The position numbers and the translations under genes were made by a program. 64,000 nucleotides of DNA from Membranipora membranacea. Taxonomy: Eukaryota; Bryozoa; Gymnolaemata; Cheilostomatida; Membraniporidae. Positions within the stretch are counted from its first letter, which is position 1. Every line of letters begins with the position of its first letter. Positions 46,501 through 58,147 of this stretch are shown here, in pieces. Below the pieces are notes generated by a model that saw only the letters and a program-made list of their open reading frames with translations, did no database searches and was not told where the DNA came from. Location: the NCBI GenBank assembly GCA_914767715.1, contig OU612069.1, positions 23,681,387-23,745,386 of the forward strand, written 5' to 3'.

Positions 46501-49500
46501 ACAAAAAAATAAAATACATTAAAATAACAACATTCGTGGTGTTCCAGTCAAACTTTGAAATTATGCTAAATTGACTCATTTCTCTCCCAACTCCTCTTAT
46601 AAGGGAGGGCGGGACACCCTCCCTGATCTTATCTTGTTCTTGAAACCAATATTTTATAAGTTATCCTCTCATTGAAATTAAAAGGACAACTCCAAGTAAT
46701 CTGGTACTAAGGTTGTCATTATAAACACCTAGTTAATATATTATCAATGAGTAGAAAAAAGATCCCTTTTACTCCTTAATATTACAATGGTATATTGCAC
46801 TTTGGTTTTCAGAATCACTTTAAACGTGTGGCCATTTCTTTTGATAATGATTGAAATTCCCTCTAAGGGTAAATCAGGGCACGAAACATTGATCTATAAG
46901 TACATTCGTGTACAATTAAATCTGATTCTGAAGTCCTTGAAAAGTTTTTTTCGATAGTAGAAATATGGCCAAAACCGAAATGCAAAAAAAAATTATATAC
47001 TTGACTCTGCTCATCTTCAAAGTGGTGTTTGAGTGATCCACTGTCTGAATTTATACTTTCAAGCAAGAGAAGCACCGATTGGTTGTATTTACCGGACACC
47101 ACTTTGAGCCGCAATCCAATGGCTACTCATACTATAATTATATCGAACATGGTTTTGATGTGTACGGATCCAGAGTTTAGTCACTTCATTCATTTTAGAA
47201 TCACCATATTTACATTAAACAAACTGTAAAGACTAGGTCATATTTATCTCTTTGTTTATTTTTAGATATGGTTAGAGGAAGTGAGCAGCAGGGAATGCTG
47301 GGTAAATTAGCGGCTGGTCTGACTGCCAATGAAGATATACAAAGAGCACAACAATATCAGGCTGAAGATGACAGTCTAAAAGCTATAGAATGTTATCAGA
47401 AGGTAAGAGACTAAGAGGGGGACGAGTATGAGACTCGGGGGGGGGGGTGTGGAGACCTGTCAGCTATATGTGGTCTCTCATCATAACATGTGCCTTTCCC
47501 CTAACCATAGAACCGCAGGACGGAGGTACCACACATCCAGTCATAGTGTCAACATGAATATTAACTCACATGAGCGAGGAATCGTCATTTAGACATGTTA
47601 TTACTGTTTTATTATCATATTCAGGCGATAGATTACGTGAATAGTCTACCTCAGGATGTGGGAGTACCCGAGGAGTTCTATAACACATTAGCCTTGTGCC
47701 ATAATAATATGGGTAATGCCTACAGGAAGATAGCCCGAGTCGCTGAGGCAGAGGTAAGGTATTAGAATGAGTGGGTTGCCTTGACCAGGAAGGTCTTTCA
47801 ATTAGATTGAGCAATACTTTACTAAAGCAACATATCACTATCAAATCCTTCAAAATTATCCCTCACTTGGCCTTTCAATTAGACAAATTCGTTCCCAAAT
47901 TGCTCAATCCGGATGTATGTAGTTCCATCAGTGAGTGAGCAATAAGATTGCGATTTTGGCTACTTGTTATTGAAAGACCTCCGAGTATAGCTTTTGTCTT
48001 TTGAAAATCATCGCAACATCGGTATGAGATTTTGTGCTTGTTATGACCTTATAAGTATTTTTCCAGATGATTTGAAATTAATTGCTGACAGTGAGAAGTA
48101 TAGGGAAATCAGGCAACACAAGACTCTTACTTAGCTCCACTTATTGTTTAGTTAAGAGAGCTGCAAATAGAGCGATCATACATAAAGCATACTTTATTAC
48201 CTATAACTGACTATCGCCTACTGACTCTAATATATGCGCTCATACCATACTCCTCCTCAAAAGATATCTAGCAAAATTGTCCAAGTGACGATGATAGGAA
48301 TAGAATGATATCATTTGCAAGTAAATCGGTCAACACTAGTATCATGAAATTAATGATATCATATATTGAATATATGCGATCATCTTTACATATTCATAAC
48401 TGTGCATTTATACTACTGACAGAGTCATCTGAGACAAGCCTTAGAGATCAGAGAGAAGTTATACGGTGATGAGGTCAATGATGAGACGGCCTCCACTCTG
48501 TTTAATCTCGGACATCTGCTACAAGGGATCGGGGGACGTGTTAATACTACTAACGCTATCAAATATCACGAAGAATGTCTCAAAATGTATCATCAGCTCA
48601 GCCCAGGTTAGTAATTGGTCATTACAACAATTTATGCTGTTCTGAAAGGGCACTAAAAACCGCCGCTGGTCACTGTTGTTGTAAGACATATGCCATGTGC
48701 TGTATGGGATATGTCTTACAGCACACAGTACTGTAAAACATGTCCAATACAGCACCTGCCACATGTCTCACAACACCCCGGTGTTGGATTGATCTAAATA
48801 CCTAAAATATATCCTAGCACACAACTCTACTGTGTTTTTACCAAAAACAATGGCTATTGCCCATACAGAACTGGACTTTTTTCCGTTATGTTGACTAAAC
48901 AAGCAGCTCATTTAAATAAAAACAATCACGGAATCAGATTGAGTAAAACTGAATGGGTACGCGGGTGAAAGCTTAATCAGACAGCTGCATTTGGATCTCA
49001 TAGTGAAGGCACTACTTTGTTTATTTAGTGTATTTGGTATCCGGCGATCAAAGTTGATAAAATTGAATGCTTACGTCAACTAAACCTTAAATCTGCATAT
49101 CTGATATGAATGCACTTGAGTACCTGCCTTTTTGAAAAAACTGAAGTTTTGTGGATAATATGATTTATTCAGATACTTATATCACTTGACGGGTCTAGCT
49201 TGGTGGATTTCATTTCTTTTCTTGCTGTTCCTTGATGCTCAGTAAATTTGTCCCTCCAGAAGAGCAAAAGTTAGCTAGAGTGCAATTGAGCTAGTAAGAT
49301 GGTGGCCTAATGTTAGCTAGCCCTAAATTCTGTCTAGTTTAGGTGAGAGTCCCATTCTGCGCATGCTCAGCTCTGGGCATGAGCTGATCTCTGCAAAATT
49401 GAGTCTCGGAATTCCGAAGCCATCTGATTGGCTACCTGCTCTGGTGACATACTCCCCAAATCGTGCCGATTTGTTATTGATAGTTATCCTGTCTTGTCAT

Positions 49501-52500
49501 TATTAGCTGATTTTGATTGACAGTTTATGCAGGGGGTATCCAATTTTCCCTTTCCAAAGTTGAAATCAGAACCCAAACTAAACTCATTGTTCTTGCACAT
49601 GCGCAAATTCAAGTCACGCATGATGCATACTTAGCCTTACGAAACCTGCTTTGTGGTAATGATAGCCTAGTTTATCAGTGATCTACATGCCCAGTCAGAT
49701 CACGAGAGTCAGTATGTGAGAGTCCACCAGAGGCTATAGTCTCTGAGTCCACTATATAAGGTAAGGCATTGAGTAAATGCCTGCTAGCTTTGAATTAAGA
49801 TATTTCAAATGTGTTCCTTATGGCAATCACTTGCTCATATATATATATATATTATTATTATTATGTTATATTATGCATATATAAATATACTATTATGTTA
49901 TATGTATATTTTTATTATTATTATATTTTATATATATGTATATTATTATTATGTTATATTTATTTGCAGAAGCCAATCAGAAGTGGATAATAAGTTTACA
50001 CAGATCGCTGGGTGAGGCTTATGAGGCTAACGGTAACTCTCGTAAATCTATAGAAAATTATCAGATGGCTAAAGACATACTGGTTAGGATCGGAGATATG
50101 GACGGACTCAGAGCTGTCTGTAATAATATGGGAAACTCGTACGAGACCATCGGTGTAAGTTTATATATCACACATGCCTCACCACTGCATTGCATTCAAT
50201 ACCATCGTCTTTGGTGATGACTGAATGAAATGAACCAAATCTCAAATCGACCATCGGTGTAATGTAAGTTTGTATACCTAATACCCTGGAGAGGTAAAGT
50301 AAAGCAAAAGGGAAAATTTTCTATGTCACACCTGCTTGAAATAGCTAAATTTAAAGCAAGCTAACATTTAATCATCTTTTTTATATATTGCCTCCTACCT
50401 CAGCCAGCTAAAATCTAGCGCGAGCCAACGTGAAGTCACCCCAAACCAGCTTAATTAAACTTTAGCACTGCGAGTCAATGTCAAATATTTGGGAGGTTTC
50501 AACTGTGAAAATAACTTTAAGACATGATCACCAATACAATATTAAAAAGTTTTAAAAAGCGATATATCACAATAAGTGCACTCCTCTCGGGTATACATAT
50601 TACAATATGATATAGCTTAGAGACACCCATGTCATATGAGGATTTTTCAGTTATAAGATAGGAGATGGTTTCGATGCCAGACACCATAGGTTAAACCCTC
50701 CCTACAGTAGCCTGTCTTGAAAGGTTCTTTCAAACTAAGCTAATCATGCAAGACAGGCTATCCCGACAGCTGCTCACAGCCTTGACCCAATTACTAACAC
50801 ATGTGCCTTCTGTAGCTTACTAAAGCAGTAAAACTTTCAGCATCTTTGGCCAAGGTTTATTTTTCATAAACATATAAATACTCATTTTAGTATTTAGTAT
50901 TATATGTTTAAAATATTTTTAAGCCATTGCATTCATGTGTGATTTTACTCTGTGGCACTCATGGCTGTTATTAGTGTTACATATTTCTCTCTATTCAGGA
51001 CTTCGATCGAGCGGAAGAGAATATAGAGCAGGCTTTAAATATGGCCATAGTATTGGCTTCTGAGAGTCCGGAGGATATCAGTATACAGGTATTTATACAC
51101 AACTGTATATAGGTATATATATACATGCATATGCATATACAGTAATATATATATATAAATATAAATATGCGTATATATAGGTTTTTTTTACCAACATTAC
51201 TGTAGTTGGTAACTTTGAGTGTCAGTTTAGAATTTTACATACTGTGCGTTCAACTAAACCAAACAGCTTTGTTTCCACTCCACGGTTCGTTATAAGACCT
51301 CTCAAAACGTAGTCAGAACATCAGGATCCCAATACAATCTAGTATAACGCATTAGGGAGGAAATTAAATTTAACTTCCATGTAACACAATATTGCATAGC
51401 GTCATCCTCGTGTCTGTCGCAATCTAGTGGCTGAATCACCGGATTGGAACAGGTGTATGTAATGTTAAAATTCCCAACATGGCTGTCTGTTGTATTTAGC
51501 GGATACATATTTCTATTAAAGACCTTTTGCTAATGTAAAGTCTTTATACTTCTTTTGATTATAGAATCATATTGCCGCCGGATATAATAACCTGGGTATT
51601 TTATACCAAGGACAAGGAAGGTATAAACTATCACTGGATAACCTGCTCAAAAGTTTAGAAATCAGAGAAAAGGTAAGAAATTTGGTTAAACGGCTTTGTT
51701 AAAAAATGTAGCTGTGTGTACACATTGTTTTCTGTTGGCCCTACAAGAGCCCGTCCTTGGACACTCTACTGGATTGGGGCGGGGGAGAGGATGGGGGCGA
51801 GGGTACATCTCTAGTATGAAACTGAATTCATTGACTTTGGTCAAAATTGTGTTAGTAGCATGAATTACTTTGGTAACAGAAGGCCACAGACACATGTGTC
51901 CACCTTAGCAACATAGTTAATTAATTGATAACTCCATTTTTAATTGTTGACCCTGGTGCCAGAGTGTAATTGCAGACTTTCCGGCTTTAAATTGTGTACA
52001 TATCTGGCTTTATATTTTCTCAATCTTTGTTATATAAACATATCTTCATATCATATGCATATTGCTTTATATCCTATAGTTTTGGCTTTATAAAAATATC
52101 TTACTTAACATTTTGGTATATAAACACATCATTTACGACTCAGGAGTTTGATCATTTTTTTGTTTTAGTATAAAGAAGAGAGTTACGAGGCTGCACAGGA
52201 TGCCCCCTCAAGCTACCATAATATTGGTAACACTTATGCTAAGATGGACAAGTTTCCTGAGGCTATCGGTGAGTAAGATGCAGCTCGCAGCTTCAATAAT
52301 GATGTCTCGCTTATGTTAATGATTGTGCAAATGTGATTATGAACTTGAATTGTGTTATAAGTATATTCGGATTTTTTCATTTTTTTTAGTTAATACTTTA
52401 TTATATTATAAAGTATAATATAGAATATTATATATTAATACCTTATAATATTATATGATTTAATTTTATATTATATGTAGTTTTTGTAATAAATTACATA

Positions 52501-52691
52501 ATGTATTTATTACTACAATGTTTTATTATAATATGATATTGTTGTATTATGATACAGATTATTATAAGAGAGAGTTGGAGTGTCGGCGTATGATGGGAGA
52601 GGACACAACTAACGTCAGGGTCACTCTGTCTCATGTATATCAGACCATGGGGGATAACTCCAACGCTGAACTAATACTCGAGGAAAATTAA
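37532..52691 (+). CDS. TPR-repeat scaffold-type protein (plus-strand paralogue, complete)
   Basis: 21 coding exons: 37532-37625, 38169-38336, 38737-38817, 39176-39261, 39658-39762, 41962-42291, 42607-42849, 43178-43284, 43667-43727, 44045-44272, 44937-45077, 45779-45949, 46309-46414, 47266-47402, 47625-47753, 48423-48606, 49970-50154, 50999-51088, 51565-51672, 52169-52268, 52558-52691. All borders are GT-AG with matching phases; the total is 2988 nt, or 995 residues plus stop. Residues 1 to about 370 are disordered and rich in Ser, Pro and Asn, with an SH3-ligand-like RPVPKPRPRK (exon 6). The rest is a TPR array: MHNNIGNAYRSNKDLNKARE, CHNNMGNAYRKI, VCNNMGNSYETIG, YNNLGILYQGQGRY, YHNIGNTYAKMDKF. 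A protein-binding adaptor role is inferred. Exon 4 has an alternative acceptor (39194) that would drop six residues. A possible polyadenylation signal AATAAA lies at 53442. The family outside this window is unnamed. Confidence 0.9.
37750..37897. mobile_element. Small inverted-repeat element (MITE), copy 2
   Basis: Ends GTGTATC and GATACAC, with the interior TTGAACCCGGGT and TGAATTAATTCACTCTC shared with the element at 32258-32410. It lies in the first coding-region intron of the plus-strand TPR gene. Confidence 0.6.
38893..38973. repeat. 27-base minisatellite, three units
   Basis: Three near-perfect copies of a 27-base unit containing CTACATTCTGGGCGTACTGC, in an intron of the plus-strand TPR gene. 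The unit is a multiple of three, so frames pass through it. Confidence 0.95.
39775..41540 (-). mobile_element. 5'-truncated, frameshifted non-LTR retrotransposon (LINE)
   Basis: The minus strand encodes a reverse transcriptase: KAPGIDELPAEFL, then PKKGDLSKTTNWRGITLL, DEEQAGFRSGRSCTDHI, FIDFRKAFDSI, VRQGCVISPLLF and the catalytic YADDVALF. After that comes a C-terminal region with YGCETWRMTK and RRRGRPNQTWRRT. The frame is broken at about 41190-41250 and about 40340-40400, and the upstream endonuclease part is missing, so the copy is dead. A TTATATA-rich 3' tail lies at about 39775-39810. It is inserted antisense in an intron of the plus-strand TPR gene, only some 10-15 bases past the splice donor at 39763. 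The clade is not assigned. Confidence 0.88.
44273..44520 (+). repeat. 66-base tandem copies of a TPR exon end and its splice donor
   Basis: Following the exon that ends at 44272, the last ~43 bases of exon plus the first ~23 of intron are repeated in 66-base units (44273-44338, 44339-44404, 44405-44470, and a partial one from 44471). Each unit ends in CACCCGYR followed by GTGAGT or GTAAGT. The unit equals 22 codons and the frame runs through every copy (AIEIIMKYVTVPPA and variants). Splicing at 44273, 44339, 44405 or 44471 would all be phase 0. Confidence 0.93.
45330..45680. mobile_element. Mariner-type MITE carrying a tRNA-like insert
   Basis: Inverted ends CCCTATAGGAGTTTAG / TTAAACTCCTATAGGG are flanked by TA on both sides (45328-45329 and 45681-45682), as for Tc1/mariner-related elements. 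The length is 351 bases with no transposase. The interior holds the tRNA-like sequence at 45489-45575. It sits in an intron of the plus-strand TPR gene. Confidence 0.75.
45489..45575 (+). ncRNA. tRNA-like Pol III unit (SINE head or tRNA pseudogene)
   Basis: An A box TGGTGTAGCGG and a perfect T arm CTGGGTTCGAATCCCAG (B box GGTTCGAATCC) are followed by a run of nine T's, a Pol III terminator. The 7-base segments that should form the acceptor stem (GGCAGTG and CTTGGCA) do not pair, so it is tRNA-derived rather than a functional tRNA. Confidence 0.6.
49840..49965. repeat. Low-complexity TA/TTA-rich tract
   Basis: Mixed (TA)n, (TTA)n and ATTATTATTATG runs lie immediately upstream of the splice acceptor at 49969 of the plus-strand TPR gene. 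Its near-pure A/T sequence gives an unusually weak pyrimidine tract. Confidence 0.8.
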
Positions 52692-52747
52692 TACTTCTTA
52701 TGCTTCAATTCTGATGTACAAACTAGAGGCGTAGCTTATTATATAAC

Positions 52748-52862
52748 AGCTAGTGATACCCTGAACTGTTTGCCTTGTCACGTGGCCGCGGTTTTTTGGT
52801 TTTTTTAGTTTTAAACCAAACCAAAAAACCTGGCTGCATGACAAGGCTACTGAACACTAGCT
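52748..52862. mobile_element. Small foldback element just after the TPR gene stop
   Basis: An imperfect palindrome: GCCTTGTCACGTGGCCGCGG with TTTTTTGGTTTTTT pairs with AACCAAAAAACCTGGCTGC and ATGACAAGGC. The outer ends are AGCTAGTG and CACTAGCT. It lies about 55 bases past the stop codon, in the probable 3' UTR. Confidence 0.7.
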
Positions 52863-53496
52863 GTAACTGTACTGGTGTCACACGTCTTTGAAAAGACAGG
52901 AGGGTTTTTCACAGTCAGCTTGAGGACTTAGAGTCGTACAAGCTGTGTTTACAGTAAAGAAGGATCTAACTTGGCCAAGCCTCTCCCCTCACAATCATAT
53001 CATTGAGGTCTCGCATTTGGATATGCTCGACACTAGCAGTCATAATTATATTAGATCTGGCTGATCATCCCCCCTCTCTCATCCTAATAACATTTTTATT
53101 TTACTTCCTTCACTTACTCTACAATTGGACGAATCACTAAGTGCAGCCTCGCACACTCAGCCAAGACACACTGATCTTGACAATCCAGCTATACGCCACC
53201 TTATTCAGCACTGACACACCATCGAGACATCATTATGATATGCGTATGTATGTGCGTTACGTAAATGTGATAGCGATGTATATTTTTGTACTGATTAACT
53301 GGGTTTATACTCTTGACCAATCATACGGCTTTTGTTACCGTCTATGTGCCATACGGGATTTACAACTGTTTTATATTTTATATGTCATTGTCGCAAGGTC
53401 ACAGGTCATTTCTGACTTGAGTTCTATGACTGGATCATCATAATAAATATCATTTTAAAAAGAAAACATGTCTGATATACAAACAGTTCAGTACAG

Positions 53497-53871
53497 TTTA
53501 ACCACAGACAGCAGGTCACTGACAGTTGATTTGATGAGTTGCAGTCTTGTGTGTGTGTGGTTGGTGTTTGTTGTGGTGAAGATGGGAAGCTTGCATGAAC
53601 CAAGTTATCGCGGCTGTGGAGCTTCTGTACCCGCCAATTACGTTGCTCAGATGAGTCACTTCTCTCTCATTGGTCAGAATATTAACTTCTGACCAATGAG
53701 AGAGAAGTGACTCATCTGAGCAACGTAATTGGCGGGTACAGAAGCTCCACAGCCGCGATAACTTGGTTCATGCAAGCTTCCCATCTTCACCACAACAAAC
53801 ACAAACCACACACACACACAAGGCTGCAACTCATCAAATCAACTGTCAGTGACCTGCTGTCTGTGGTTTAA
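53497..53871. repeat. Near-perfect long palindrome (arms about 180 bases, loop 7)
   Basis: The left arm (about 53497-53679) is the reverse complement of the right arm (53687-53871), apart from a few mismatches and small indels near a GT-repeat stretch. The loop is TATTAAC at 53680-53686. A transcript of either strand would form a long double-stranded hairpin. It lies downstream of the plus-strand TPR gene, just past an AATAAA at 53442. Confidence 0.95.
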
Positions 53872-56756
53872 CATTGAGTTTAGTACCAGAGCGTTCAATC
53901 TCCGCAATCCGAGTTATAGTTGCCTCTATGCCTGGACGATTTTCAATGATCCCTGAACTGCTCATTGGAATCCCGATTCCCTGAAAAGTCTACAGCTGCA
54001 CACGTCGCAAGTCTGACAATTTTCTGCCAGCAAAGAACTCAGCATTCTAAGATTTCGACCAAATTTGGTGGAGTTCCAAAACCATCCAGGCACCTAAAGT
54101 CAACAGCGTTTGATACCTCAAAAAATAGCCCTTGAGTTCAGCCTGTTGAACTGCTGTAATTATTTACTAGGATTCATCCATCTTCCTTGAAAATATGTAC
54201 AGAGCAATGTAGGGTGATATCTGCTTTTATCTATATGACTCACTTGACCTTCAGACACAGCACATTCTATACATTAACCACACTTGAGATAAATTCTTGT
54301 GCAACACTACAGGCCCATAGTTCTAGGGGGGGGGGGGGGGCAGGGATGCTCTGCCTCCCCTAGAGTGCTTAATAGAGTTGACTAAAAATGCTATAATTGA
54401 ATATTCCATGTCAGAATCAGCTCATTTGGGACTCCCATTTACTTTTAATATGCCTTAAATTGCTCAGGGATGAACTTACTGTTGATGCTTTGGACTCGCC
54501 TCAAACTTTTGCCTCCCCTACCATTTTTTTGAAACTACAGCCCTACACTACAATTGTCACATCTAACAACATCACATCTAACCATTCTCCCTGATCTAAC
54601 TGAGTATCTTCTAAAATTCTTGGAATAGTTGCTAAAACTGACAAGAGAATTGATCATTATGAAGACCAAAGATTATAAATACTGTCATTGTGAAGACTGT
54701 GTTTGGCAATTGCATGTTATTAATAGGGCGGGCTTCTGGCTCATACGGCTTTGAAAAACAAGTTGTTGTTGCCAGAAAATGCACACAGTTTAGATAGATG
54801 TGAATGCATGCTCAACAAATCAAGGCAATTGTAACTCTATGATGTATGTATGGCACCTTGAAAAGTCATTCTGCTGTAAATATTCAGAAATATTGACATG
54901 ACATGCATACTTGCCAACCTGTACGCATAAAGCGTTTGTAAACGCTTATTTGACACTAATTGAGTTTTAAACGCAAAACGCTAGTTGTACTCATTTATGG
55001 TTTTCCAAACGCCTGTTCATCTAATTAGGCAATCAAAAACGCATCTTTTATCTTTAGTGTTTACTTGGCTGTCATGGTTAAATAATAGACTAAAAATCTG
55101 GTATTGGCTGCAGAAAACCATGATGTTGATTTACAGTTGACTTTTTACCTGTCCAAGTTTTGCATGAGCCAAATTGCAACTTTTCTTCAATGAGACACAA
55201 CATAACTAGTAATCCATTGTAGAATATGGTGGTTCTGCCAACTTCAACTTTTCTTTAATCAGAGTAACAAAGTTGTCTACCTCCTTGTTGGGGTGAGATA
55301 ACTCAGATCTCCTGCCCCAGTGTTTCAAGGGCAAACCAGGGAGGATGGGCAAACAGGGTTTCAAATAGCCTGTCTTGTCCAGACAGGCTAGGTTACAAAC
55401 AATTTCTCATTTATTATTAGCAGATTGCACCTTACAACGCAAAGGGAAAAAGACTAATGTTGAGTGATCTGCACTCCTACGCTACTAAGGACTACTTACT
55501 GTGATAATACAATTTCCGCGCGTAGCGCGAAAATTTTTTTGGGGCGTTTTCTGGTCATTTGAGGCACCCTGGAGTTTTGTACTCATTTTTAAGCATTTTG
55601 CAAATTTTTGTACTCATTTTGGAAAAATTAGGTTGGCAAGTCTGGACATGTTATGAAATAAATGGTATGACAAATGCCTCGATCACAGCTTGGGTAGAAT
55701 ATATCATTGATGGCTTCGGTTTTTTAGGTGTTCCTCAACTTTACTTTTGTTTTTGACTGCTGAGCATCTAAAGCAGAGAAGTTTAGCATAAAATCTAAGA
55801 TTCAGTCCACTAATGAAGGGATTTTCAGGATTATCATGTTTGAATTTTTTGCAAATACCCTGATCAACTTCTTTATAGCATACAGGACACAGTCTTACGT
55901 TCCCTGTTCATGCCTGTCAGTGGCTCTGTGAAGACCTGCGAACAGGGGAATGTTCTCCAATTAAAACTTTTTAATGATGATTTCCAATTCATTTATCTTC
56001 ACATTATTTGAGCACGAGGTAAAACTGTGACCTTTGACCTCTTCAGAAACAGCGCACAACATACAGGTCTTCAGCTAGAAACCATGAGTCAAGCGCTGTT
56101 TCGAGGCCTTCTCTAGTACAACCTCCTCATGGCCGGTCCCAGCAGCATGAAGCCACTCCTGTGTGTTGATGGGCATCTTAATCAATCTTATCGAGCCCTC
56201 AGTGCATATTGTCAGTTTCGGTATTTTGACATAATCGGCTTGCGTTTTCGCTGTTGCGCAACCAGGGAGGCTGCAAAATCTTCATTGTTTCAGTGCAACA
56301 ATATCCGCCCATCACTCTCATACTTGTACTCTTAGCCAAACAAGTGCAAGGAGGTTTGCTTTCCATCAGCTCATCGGCGCAAAGTCGCTATTGTCAAGGC
56401 ACCCGCCCCTCGTGCCATAGTCAATAACTCAAATTCACCACATTGAGCATCGTACAGCTCATACACAAGTCAGAGAGTTGACTTGTTTGTGCTACAGCCA
56501 TCATATTAAGGAACATATAATGAGATTTCTGAACAATTATAACCATCAGGTTACTATTGCACCAATTCAAAATGACATTTAAATCTTCTGATTGAAATTT
56601 AAATGTCATTCATGATCACATTTAGAACTGATGAATTATCTTCAGTTACCAGCAGATGGGAGGTTACGTATTTTCAACCACCCGTTATATTGCATGTTCC
56701 TTGATGCCACTGTTGAGATTATTCAAGGTTTTGTGTGGATCAACCTATACTGGTGA

Positions 56757-56956
56757 TAACCACCAGAAAGGGGTGGAGCCTAATTTTCAACGCATTTGCA
56801 AGAATTATATACGCCATCAAGGCAAGTGGAAGGTCTCATTATTTATAGTCAGTGGAACCAGAGACTATAGATATAGAGACCTTCCACTTGCCATGATAAC
56901 GTATATAACCGATGCGAACACATTGAAAATTAGGCTCCGCCCCTTTCTGGTGGTAA
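56757..56956. mobile_element. Foldback (MITE-like) element of about 200 bases
   Basis: Arms of some 80 bases: CCACCAGAAAGGGGTGGAGC at the left pairs with GCTCCGCCCCTTTCTGGTGG at the right, and inner GCAAGTGGAAGGTCTC pairs with GAGACCTTCCACTTGC. The arms contain mismatches in the middle. A fragment with the same inner arm occurs at 58079-58117. Confidence 0.85.
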
Positions 56957-58078
56957 TTGCTTGGAGGTAAGCGTACCCAGTGCTATGAATTTACTATCAA
57001 AAATTGACAAGGTGAATGATTTAGCTGTTTATTTTATAAGTACATTCACACAAAACTCTCAATAATATCAACTGGGACAAATGAAATCTAAGATGTGCGA
57101 CTTTTATATAAAATATAGGCATCAAGGAAACAAAATACTTGGTAGATGACCTTTTGGTAATGTAGCCCCCATATGTATAGAAAATTGAATATTCAATGTG
57201 AAAATAGTTAAATGTGAACAAGCACTGATGTTATATTCTCCAGTTCCGGTGACTGAATTGAATTCAATAGTTAGGTCAGCACAGAAACTTTCTATAGCAT
57301 AGGTCTGAGAAAAGTATCATCCTCAAAAAGTCTAAGTTTTCCCGTTTTAAGTCAGCATACTGCTGATTGTTGCCTGAAGATATGTGCTTTGAACTGCTCT
57401 GAATCTGTCTATGAAGCCCAAACAAGTTTTCAAGGCGATTTGTAAAAATAAGCTTTCCATAGCCTCAACCATCCCACAATAACTTTGAGGCAGAGAGGGA
57501 GGTCTTCTATCTCTCAATGCAGTAAATTCTATACATTTGTCAGCATTGAATTGTCAGTATGAATCTGCTGACGATGCACTTTACTCTGATGCCATTCTTA
57601 CTTCAGTTTTGAATGTGTGTGTATGGTTGGTACTAGTCACCATGATTAAATTTTGTTATATTAATCTTAGAGCATATATTAACAAACAAAAAGAAGCCCT
57701 CTTCCTCTTGTCCTCACACATGAAAACTTTGTCCGTGAAACTCATTACAACAGCTAACCTATGGCAGGCCATCATTACATCGCAGTGGGCAACAATGATG
57801 GATTATACTGCACAGCCCCCTTACTTTCTTACAAAAATACAGGCCTGTATAATATAAATCTCTGGCTAAGAATGCAACAACAAGTTGATAGTGACTTTGT
57901 TGCTGTCTGATCTGGTTTTGTCATCAAGATTGTGGTTATCTTGCCTCAAATAACTCAGGTGAAAAACCTGAAATTTTATTGAGAAAGCCATTGCTGTCTA
58001 AGGCAGCAGCGCTTACTATACAACCAGAAGTGGGCGTGACCGTTAAATAACGCTGATTGGCTATTCGCATTTTATGCG

Positions 58079-58117
58079 CAAGTGGAAGGTCTCTATATCT
58101 ATAGTCTCTGGTGGAAC
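58079..58117. mobile_element. Fragment of the 56757 foldback element
   Basis: CAAGTGGAAGGTCTC followed by TATATCTATAGTCTCTGG matches the inner half-arm of the element at 56757-56956. It ends about 30 bases upstream of the first ATG of the caspase-like gene and so lies in its promoter or leader. Confidence 0.75.
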
Positions 58118-58147
58118 TACTACGGACAGAGCTAATTGGAATATGAT

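Larger units (their letters stand above)
53880..58147. other. Intergenic stretch
   Basis: No gene was supported. It holds a poly-G run near 54328-54340, a foldback element at 56757-56956 and a fragment of the same element at 58079-58117, just upstream of the caspase-like gene. The frames seen (for example 57537-57857) lack exon borders and recognisable motifs. Confidence 0.4.

Noticed and set aside
53141-53692. Two frames downstream of the plus-strand TPR gene (100 and 74 residues)
   Set aside because: They lie in the likely 3' UTR and the left arm of the long palindrome, with no exon borders or recognisable motifs.
57537-57857. A 106-residue frame with a hydrophobic CVWLVLVTMI stretch
   Set aside because: No splice sites or paralogue; its faint resemblance to a frame at 53468 (VCVWLV) is too short to mean anything.
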